DNA of 6,565 nucleotides. Origin: Chitinophagaceae bacterium (GTDB lineage Bacteria; Bacteroidota; Bacteroidia; Chitinophagales; Chitinophagaceae). The DNA lies in NCBI GenBank assembly GCA_025351145.1, contig JANXWM010000001.1:1-6565 (forward strand), read 5' to 3'. The notes under the pieces were generated by a model. That model did no database searches. It was not told the DNA's origin and saw only the letters and a program-made list of their open reading frames with translations. The position numbers and the translations under genes were made by a program. Shown here one piece after another: positions 1-4,696 of the stretch. Every line of letters starts with the position of its first letter. Positions within the stretch are counted from its first letter, which is position 1.

Positions 1-236
1 GAGCGGGTTGTTATCAAAGATCAATAGAACTAAGATTGAAAGCAAATCACAACGTAATCCAGTTCTATTTAATAAATTATATGTTGTTATCAAAGATCAA
101 TAGAACTAAGATTGAAAGCAAATCACAACCAAAATTGGTTAACAAAAAAGCTGATAACAGTTGTTATCAAAGATCAATAGAACTAAGATTGAAAGCAAAT
201 CACAACTGTAGACCGCCATACATAGCTAAGGTCGTG

Positions 237-283
237 GTTGTTATCAAAGATCAATAGAACTAAGATTGAAAGCAAATAATAAT
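237..283 (-). repeat. Degenerate terminal CRISPR repeat (right end of array)
   Basis: This copy matches the consensus exactly from 237 to 277 and differs at 278 (C to A), 280 (C to T) and 283 (C to T). On the minus strand these are repeat positions 6, 4 and 1, the part that would become the 3' handle of a crRNA. As the first repeat of a leftward transcript it has no spacer upstream that needs this handle, so relaxed selection there is expected. A degenerate repeat at the transcription-start end has been reported for type II-C arrays. The alternative, that it doubles as a tracrRNA anti-repeat, is discussed in the findings. Confidence 0.85.
245..276 (-). promoter_or_regulatory. Candidate promoter inside each CRISPR repeat (shown for the terminal repeat)
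   Basis: On the minus strand the repeat contains TTTG at repeat positions 8-11 and GATCTTTG at 32-39, 20 nt apart. The Bacteroidota sigma consensus is TTTG or TTG near -33 and TAnnTTTG near -7 with about 19-21 nt between; only the first base of the -7 box departs from it. Predicted starts fall in the last bases of the repeat or at the spacer edge, as in Neisseria type II-C arrays, where each repeat carries its own promoter. Equivalent -7 boxes are at 15-22, 91-98 and 168-175. The terminal repeat keeps both boxes despite its changes. This is a sequence match only. Confidence 0.5.
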
Positions 284-387
284 TGAGTGAAGGTAAATGG
301 GCTAAAAAAAATTATTTTTCGAAGAGCGTTCCGCTGAGACCGACATTCCGCCTGCATCGTTTCGCTTCGATCTACGCTTCGGTAAAA

Positions 388-427
388 GCTCAATCATATT
401 CAAAAAGTACAAGAGTGCGACGCAAGA
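388..427. repeat. Short interspersed intergenic repeat, copy 1
   Basis: This 40-bp stretch upstream of the helicase matches 4348-4387 at 35 of 40 positions without gaps. The 18-nt core CAAGAGTGCGACGCAAGA (410-427) is identical in both. A 12-nt part of the element (GTACAAGAGTGC, 407-418) recurs in reverse orientation at 3060-3071. All copies lie outside convincing genes. It encodes nothing recognisable and resembles the short dispersed repeats common between genes in Chitinophagaceae. Its presence argues against extending the helicase upstream to the TTG at 283. Confidence 0.75.
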
Positions 428-462
428 AAAGCTTCATATTTGCAATTCAGCCAGGCTCAAAA

Positions 463-3006
463 ATGAAATTAGAAAATACAACAGGTTATAAAATTATTAA
501 AGACTGGTTTGCTGCTAAAAACCTTTCGCCCTTTGCATTTCAGCGGGAGACCTGGCAGCATATAGCTAATGGTAAAAGCGGCCTGGTAAATGCACCCACT
601 GGCTGCGGTAAAACTTTCTCCGTTTTTATTGGTTCAGTAATATCATTTATCAACAACAACCCAACAGATTATAAGAGCAAAAAAAATAACGGGCTGCAGC
701 TATTGTGGGTTACACCATTACGTGCCCTTGCAAAAGATATTGCCCGTGCTATGGAAGAAGTAATTACAGAACTCGGCATGCAGTGGAAAGTAGGCATACG
801 CAATGGCGATACTGAAACAAGTGAAAGGCAAAAACAAAAACGCAGCATGCCCGAAGTATTGCTGATAACACCCGAAAGCCTGCATCTTTTACTCGCTCAA
901 AAAGATTACCCGGAAACTTTTAAAACACTAAAAATTATTGCTGTTGATGAATGGCACGAACTGCTGGGCAGCAAACGCGGTGTACAGGTAGAACTGGCAG
1001 TAAGCAGGATTGTTGGCGTGAGAGGCAACGGGGCAACAAGGCAAGGAGGCAAAGAGGGAGAGCAAGATGCATTAAGTATATGGGGCATTTCTGCAACTAT
1101 TGGCAACCTTGAAGAAGCAAAAGATGTATTGCTGGCACCACTCGCTTTAATGAATAATAACGGCAACCATGTAATTGTAAAAGCTAAGCTTGATAAAATA
1201 ACAGAAGTGTATTCTATCATTCCCGAAGAGATAGAGAAATATCCATGGGCCGGGCATTTGGGTATAAAGCTTGCGGAAATGATTGTACCTGTTATTGAGG
1301 CAAGCAATACTACGCTTGTATTTATCAATACGCGGGGCATGAGTGAACGCTGGTACCAAACCCTGCTGGATATAGCGCCGCAGTTTGCCGGGGCCATAGC
1401 ACTGCACCATGGCAGCATAGAACAGGAGTTGAGGCTTTGGGTGGAAGACGCACTGCATACACAAAAATTAAAAGCTGTTGTTTGTACAGCAAGCCTTGAT
1501 CTCGGTGTAGATTTTCGTCCCGTAGATACCGTGATACAAGTTGGCTCGCCAAAAGGTGTATCGCGGTTTTTGCAGCGTGCAGGGCGCAGCGGGCACCGCC
1601 CCGGTGACACCAGTAAAATATGGTTTCTGCCAACGCACTCATTGGAATTAGTTGAAGCAGCAGCATTAAAAGCTGCCATGAAAGAGCAGTTAATAGAAAG
1701 CCGCGAACCCATGCTGCTTTGCTATGATGTGCTGATACAATACCTCTGCACACTCGCTGTAGGCGGTGGTTTCAGGCAGGAGGAAATTTTTAATGAAGTA
1801 AAAGCTACCTATTGTTTTGCGGATATAACCCTTAATGAATGGGAAGAAGTTTTACTGCATATTACCAGCGGCGGCAAAGCTTTGCAGCAATACGATGAAT
1901 ACAAAAAAGTAGAAGTAGAAAACGGGCTTTACTTTATACGCAACAGGCGCATAGCCATGAGGCACCGCATGCACATTGGTACCATTGTAAGCGATGCCAT
2001 GATCAAGGTAAAATTTATGATCGGTGGCTATCTTGGCGTAATTGAAGAATGGTTTATCAGCAGGTTAGAACCGGGCGATGCATTTACTTTCGCAGGCAAA
2101 AATGTGGAACTCGTAGTTGTAAAAGATATGACTGCACTGGTGCGCAAATCGAATGCAAAAAAAACAATTGTTCCAAGCTGGATGGGCGGCCGCATGAGCC
2201 TTACCGCCAACCTTGGCCAAATGCTGCGCAAAACTTTTGATAAGATCGCAAGGAATGATTTAGATGAACCTGAACTAAAAGCACTTGAGCCATTGTTCAT
2301 GCTGCAAAGGGAATTATCGAATATTCCATTAATGAACGAATTGCTGATAGAGCACTTAGAAGATAAAGACGGTTATCACCTGTTGGTGTATCCTTTCGAA
2401 GGCCGACAGGTACACGAAGCTATGAGTGCATTAATGGCGCACCGTATTGGCAAACTGTTGCCCATTACCTTTTCAATCGCTATGAACGATTATGGTTTTG
2501 AACTTTTGAGCGACAAGCCCATACCCGTTGATGATACCAATGCACATGATTTGTTTACAACCGAAAACCTGCTGGCCGATATTCAAAAAAGTGTGAACTC
2601 GGTTGAAATGGCTGCACGAAAATTCAGGGATATTGCAGTGATAGGCGGGCTTATTTTCCAGGGTTATCCCGGCGAACAGAAAAAAGCGCGGCACCTGCAG
2701 GCATCGGCATCGTTGCTGTTTAAAGTGTTCAGCGAATTTGATCCTAACAATTTATTGTTGCGCCAGGCCTACCAGGAAGTGATGGACCAGCAGATGGAAG
2801 AAGTGCGTTTGCGCAATGCACTGCAGCGCATTCAAAACAGTAACATCATCATTACTTTCCCTGAAAGATTAACGCCCCTCTCCTTCCCTATTATTGCAGA
2901 TGGCTTAAGCCGCAATAACCTTTCCTCCGAAAGACTGGAAGACAGGGTAAAGCGCATGCAGCAACAATTAGAAACAACTTCAACAAAAGGCAATAAGAAA
3001 AAATAA
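463..3006 (+). CDS. Ligase-associated DNA damage response DEXH-box helicase (Lhr-like)
   Basis: An 847-residue superfamily 2 ATP-dependent DNA helicase, probably cytoplasmic and acting in repair. N-terminal RecA domain: FQRETW (Q-motif-like, 26-31), Walker A APTGCGKT (44-51), DEWH box (162-165) within DEWHELLGSKRG, and SAT (210-212). Second RecA domain: VFINTRG (286-292), CTASLDLGVDF (341-351) and QRAGRSGHR (371-379, arginine fingers). The rest, to 847, fits the winged-helix and DEAD/H-associated region of Lhr proteins. DEWHELLGSKRG and the length point to the family encoded beside an ATP-dependent ligase, an exonuclease and a phosphoesterase in many bacteria, but none of these is in the window. 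The ATG at 463 is chosen because MKLENTTGYKIIKDWF aligns with family N-termini; the frame stays open to a TTG at 283, but that 60-codon extension is basic, unlike the family, and crosses an intergenic repeat. No Shine-Dalgarno sequence is seen. Residues 187-200 come from a tandem repeat. Confidence 0.9.
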   Translation: MKLENTTGYKIIKDWFAAKNLSPFAFQRETWQHIANGKSGLVNAPTGCGKTFSVFIGSVISFINNNPTDYKSKKNNGLQLLWVTPLRALAKDIARAMEEVITELGMQWKVGIRNGDTETSERQKQKRSMPEVLLITPESLHLLLAQKDYPETFKTLKIIAVDEWHELLGSKRGVQVELAVSRIVGVRGNGATRQGGKEGEQDALSIWGISATIGNLEEAKDVLLAPLALMNNNGNHVIVKAKLDKITEVYSIIPEEIEKYPWAGHLGIKLAEMIVPVIEASNTTLVFINTRGMSERWYQTLLDIAPQFAGAIALHHGSIEQELRLWVEDALHTQKLKAVVCTASLDLGVDFRPVDTVIQVGSPKGVSRFLQRAGRSGHRPGDTSKIWFLPTHSLELVEAAALKAAMKEQLIESREPMLLCYDVLIQYLCTLAVGGGFRQEEIFNEVKATYCFADITLNEWEEVLLHITSGGKALQQYDEYKKVEVENGLYFIRNRRIAMRHRMHIGTIVSDAMIKVKFMIGGYLGVIEEWFISRLEPGDAFTFAGKNVELVVVKDMTALVRKSNAKKTIVPSWMGGRMSLTANLGQMLRKTFDKIARNDLDEPELKALEPLFMLQRELSNIPLMNELLIEHLEDKDGYHLLVYPFEGRQVHEAMSALMAHRIGKLLPITFSIAMNDYGFELLSDKPIPVDDTNAHDLFTTENLLADIQKSVNSVEMAARKFRDIAVIGGLIFQGYPGEQKKARHLQASASLLFKVFSEFDPNNLLLRQAYQEVMDQQMEEVRLRNALQRIQNSNIIITFPERLTPLSFPIIADGLSRNNLSSERLEDRVKRMQQQLETTSTKGNKKK
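1023..1062 (+). repeat. 8-bp tandem repeat inside the helicase gene
   Basis: Five adjacent 8-bp units read AGGCAACG, GGGCAACA, AGGCAAGG, AGGCAAAG and a decayed AGGGAGAG. They encode helicase residues about 187-200, rich in Gly, Gln, Arg, Lys and Glu, between the DEWH box and the SAT motif. This is where relatives, as I recall them, have a short loop, so it looks like an expanded loop that keeps the frame. Composition is strikingly purine-rich compared with the flanking coding sequence. Confidence 0.6.
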
Positions 3007-3040
3007 TTGGCCGGGCATTGGAATATGAATGAGGCTTCGT

Positions 3041-3062
3041 TGCCCCCGAAGCTTCGGGGGCA
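3041..3062. repeat. Perfect 22-bp palindrome after the helicase gene, joined to an inverted copy of the interspersed repeat core
   Basis: The left arm TGCCCCCGAAG (3041-3051) and the right arm CTTCGGGGGCA (3052-3062) are exact reverse complements, 35 bp after the helicase stop. It can form a strong GC-rich hairpin or cruciform. No T-run follows on either strand, so it is not a standard intrinsic terminator, although it could protect or end the helicase mRNA. The right edge overlaps GCACTCTTGTAC (3060-3071), the reverse complement of part of the interspersed repeat at 388-427, suggesting one composite mobile or REP-like element. Confidence 0.7.
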
Positions 3063-3235
3063 CTCTTGTACCTTCGTAATAAGTTGCAGCTTTCAACGAT
3101 TGTACTTGCGTTCCCGTGATAATAATATTGGGAATAATTTTCTACAAAGTCAGCATTGTTTTTCTACAAATGTTATTTTATTAACTGCTGCAAATCCATC
3201 TCATATATACGGCAATTCAACATTACCATCAGTTA

Positions 3236-3268
3236 TTGATACGATTATGTTCCCGCATTATAAACTTG
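3236..3268 (+). promoter_or_regulatory. Candidate Bacteroidota promoter for the PNPOx-like gene
   Basis: TTG at 3236-3238 and TAAACTTG at 3261-3268 are separated by 22 nt. The second box matches TAnnTTTG except for C in place of the first T of TTTG. A start near 3275 would give a leader of about 30 nt before the ATG at 3306. The rest of the stretch 3063-3235 shows no convincing gene or other site. This is a motif match in AT-rich DNA and could be chance. Confidence 0.35.
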
Positions 3269-3305
3269 GACTCTCATTTGAAAGTACATAAGAAAATACA
3301 TCATT

Positions 3306-3815
3306 ATGGCAAACTCTACACATCTACAATTCTTACGTGAAAAAATTGGCGAAGTAAGGAGTGCGCTGTTTTACAGTCAGAATAATGATATTATAAAATT
3401 GCCTACCTGCATTATTACGGCGCTAAAAGTAGATGATGATGGGCATATATGGTTTTTTATGAACCGCCCAAAACAATGCCTTGAAGCTTTTGAACAGGAA
3501 TTTCCCGCAAGGTTAAATTTCTTCCGCAAAGACAAGGATTATTCAATAGAAGTGAGCGGCAAAGCTTTTATTGTGCATAACGAAGACGAAGTAAACACCC
3601 TGGTTGATCTTCCAAATGATGTAACCGCAAATGCGATGCATCACCTCGTACTTGTTAAAATAAAAATTATGAACGCCAAATATTTTGAAAGACCGGTAGA
3701 AAAACAGGGTTACAGTTTTGGGCACCTTACCAAAAAATTATATAACTGGTTTTTTATAAATCCGCATGTATATAAACCTTACACACCAGGTGCTGATCAT
3801 TTGAAAATAGCGTAA
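3306..3815 (+). CDS. Pyridoxamine 5'-phosphate oxidase family protein (general stress protein 26-like flavoprotein)
   Basis: A complete 169-residue cytoplasmic protein with no signal peptide or membrane segment. Its pattern fits the FMN-binding split-barrel fold: early strands around KLPTCIITALKVDDDGHIWFF (31-51), a middle pair LNFFRKDKDYSIEVSGKAFIV (70-90), and a late strand HHLVLVKIKIMNAKYFE (112-128), where relatives often have Trp in place of one aromatic. The length is normal for the small stress-protein branch rather than the larger biosynthetic PdxH. These proteins are thought to bind FMN or a related flavin or heme cofactor; the substrate here cannot be told. Start: the ATG at 3306 precedes the first conserved region. 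No Shine-Dalgarno is seen, as is usual in Bacteroidota. It stands alone between two intergenic stretches; no obvious terminator follows in the 97 bp before the next gene, so read-through is possible. Confidence 0.8.
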   Translation: MANSTHLQFLREKIGEVRSALFYSQNNDIIKLPTCIITALKVDDDGHIWFFMNRPKQCLEAFEQEFPARLNFFRKDKDYSIEVSGKAFIVHNEDEVNTLVDLPNDVTANAMHHLVLVKIKIMNAKYFERPVEKQGYSFGHLTKKLYNWFFINPHVYKPYTPGADHLKIA

Positions 3816-3912
3816 ACACATTTTGGCATTGCGTGATCATAACCATACTTAAAAATTAAATCAGTCTTACAAGGCTTTAAACTTTTTTTCTAACACAAAA
3901 ACAAATCAAAAA

Positions 3913-4242
3913 ATGAAAACTAAAATTTTTTTCCCGGCACTTGTTCTTATGCTCAGTGCAACCTGTATCAATGCTAATGCTTCTACTGTAAAAAGTAATA
4001 TGAAAGAAACTGTTGCAGGCATGACAGATGAACAAAAGCAGGCACGTATAGAAACAATGAAAAACAGGGTGCAGGAAATAAAAGACATGAATAAATCTGA
4101 ACTCAGCAGGGCAGACCGCAAAGAGATGCGTACTGAAATGAAAGACATGAACAAAGAAGCAAAAGAAATTGGGCATGGTGGCATTTACCTTACACTGGGT
4201 GGTATTATTATTATTGTTTTAATACTCATTCTTGTACTGTAA
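3913..4242 (+). CDS. Small exported protein with charged helix and C-terminal membrane segment
   Basis: A complete 109-residue protein of unknown function. A signal peptide covers about residues 1-23 (MKTK, hydrophobic core, likely cleavage after ANA). Residues 29-86 are highly charged, mostly Lys, Glu, Arg and Met, and probably helical, with two related segments EIKDMNKSEL (55-64) and EMKDMNKEAKEI (75-86). Gly-rich HGG leads into a very hydrophobic Ile/Leu tail (91-109) that ends the protein with no positive residue after it. This fits a periplasmic helix anchored in the inner membrane by its C-terminus. A Cys at 18 lacks a proper lipobox, so it is probably not a lipoprotein. I recall similar small hypothetical proteins in other Bacteroidota but know no function. 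No clear promoter is seen in the 97-bp gap upstream. It is followed by a strong terminator. Confidence 0.8.
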   Translation: MKTKIFFPALVLMLSATCINANASTVKSNMKETVAGMTDEQKQARIETMKNRVQEIKDMNKSELSRADRKEMRTEMKDMNKEAKEIGHGGIYLTLGGIIIIVLILILVL

Positions 4243-4311
4243 TTTAAAATGCTTTAATAAACACATGCAGCAATAACCATAAGCTTCCTGGCTTGGGTAC
4301 AGTTAAATTTT

Positions 4312-4334
4312 AGCTCCCACCGGGAGCTTTTTTT
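4312..4334 (+). terminator. Intrinsic terminator after the small membrane protein gene
   Basis: The stem AGCTCCC (4312-4318) pairs perfectly with GGGAGCT (4322-4328) around a 3-nt ACC loop, followed by an unbroken T-run (4328-4334). It lies 70 bp after the stop at 4242 and should end transcripts of that gene and any read-through from the flavoprotein gene. Confidence 0.88.
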
Positions 4335-4347
4335 ATTTCAGCCTGTG

Positions 4348-4387
4348 GCTCAATATTTTTCAGAAAGTGCAAGAGTGCGACGCAAGA
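4348..4387. repeat. Short interspersed intergenic repeat, copy 2
   Basis: It matches copy 1 (388-427) at 35 of 40 positions in the same orientation, with the 18-nt core identical (4370-4387). It begins 13 bp after the T-run of the terminator. Sequence beyond 4387 differs from that beyond copy 1, so the unit seems to end there. Confidence 0.75.
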
Positions 4388-4515
4388 GGCGATCCCCAAA
4401 GATCTCGAAGCCGGGCAATAATTTCTATTCGTTTTAATTACGGTATTATTTTATATGCGGCTGAAATGCTTTCTGGCAAAAGGTTATACCAAACGCAGCT
4501 GAGCATAAAAACATA

Positions 4516-4547
4516 TTGCTGAACAGTTTTCTACATTAATATTTTTG
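4516..4547 (+). promoter_or_regulatory. Candidate Bacteroidota promoter for the DUF5723/TSP3 protein gene
   Basis: TTG at 4516-4518 and TATTTTTG at 4540-4547, a full match to TAnnTTTG, are separated by 21 nt. This is the best Bacteroidota-type promoter in the window. Transcription from about 4554 would give a leader near 140 nt before the ATG at 4697. AT-richness raises the chance of a false match. Confidence 0.5.
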
Positions 4548-4589
4548 AGCAAAATAATACCCAAATTTCCCCATTCATTTATTGTTCAG

Positions 4590-4633
4590 AAACCATTTTC
4601 CAGTATGGTTTGGTTTATTTCTAATAACAAACC
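4590..4633 (+). other. Overlapping inverted repeats in the presumed leader
   Basis: AAACCAT (4590-4596) can pair with ATGGTTT (4605-4611) around an 8-nt loop. GGTTTG (4607-4612) can instead pair with CAAACC (4628-4633). The two helices share bases 4607-4611 and exclude each other. This could be a regulatory leader or simply chance in AT-rich DNA; no known riboswitch is recognised. Confidence 0.3.
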
Positions 4634-4696
4634 TTTAAAAAAAAGAATAATGGCATTCCTTTAGCTTATGCTAACAATTAATTAAAAAGTTAACTT

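Larger units (their letters stand above)
1..283 (-). CRISPR. CRISPR array end, type II-C-like, four 47-nt repeats and three spacers
   Basis: Four copies of a 47-nt repeat lie at 7-53, 83-129, 160-206 and 237-283. The first three are identical; the fourth differs only in its last six bases. Spacers are 29 nt (54-82), 30 nt (130-159) and 30 nt (207-236) and are unrelated to each other. Bases 1-6 are the end of another spacer, so the array continues to the left. Read on the minus strand the repeat begins GTTGTGATTTGCTTTCAA and ends GATAACAAC; this length and 5' sequence match type II-C (Cas9) repeats known from Bacteroides, Flavobacterium and Capnocytophaga, which is the basis for the strand call. 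Repeat ends are inverted (GTTGTTAT / ATCACAAC on the plus strand, 7 of 8 matching). No cas1, cas2 or cas9 lies in the window, so subtype is inferred from the repeat alone. Confidence 0.96.
4335..4696. other. Non-coding region between the terminator and the outer-membrane protein gene
   Basis: This 362-bp stretch has no convincing reading frame and is AT-rich, especially after 4430. It holds the second interspersed repeat (4348-4387), a candidate promoter (4516-4547) and overlapping inverted repeats (4590-4633) in the presumed leader of the downstream gene. Nothing else is recognised. Confidence 0.7.

Noticed and set aside
36..257. Plus-strand open frame of 73 codons at the left end
   Set aside because: It lies entirely within the CRISPR repeats and spacers and its protein repeats the translated CRISPR repeat.
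1..283. Type VI-B (Cas13b) or other RNA-targeting array
   Set aside because: Cas13b repeats in Bacteroidota are about 36 nt; the 47-nt length and GTTGTGATTTGCTTTCAA start fit type II-C instead.
435..442. CATATTTG as a -7 promoter box for the helicase
   Set aside because: It is one mismatch from TAnnTTTG and well placed before the ATG at 463, but no TTG is present at the right distance upstream, so the case is too weak to list.
283..462. Upstream extension of the helicase to a TTG at 283
   Set aside because: The added 60 residues are basic, do not resemble the family, begin in the terminal CRISPR repeat and cross an interspersed intergenic repeat; the ATG at 463 gives the usual family N-terminus.
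906..1712. Long minus-strand frame of 268 codons opposite the helicase
   Set aside because: It is antisense to the conserved helicase motifs, Ser/Pro/Cys-rich and without any domain; a shadow of the coding strand.
3007..3291. 94-codon plus-strand frame from TTG directly after the helicase stop
   Set aside because: It covers the palindrome and the inverted repeat core, has a TTG start, and its composition (scattered Cys, Ser, His, Asn) shows no protein-like pattern or recognisable domain.
3877..4184. Two minus-strand frames opposite the small membrane protein
   Set aside because: Their Phe/Ser/Cys-rich products are what the antisense of a Lys/Glu/Met-rich helix gives; the plus-strand protein has a coherent signal peptide and membrane segment.
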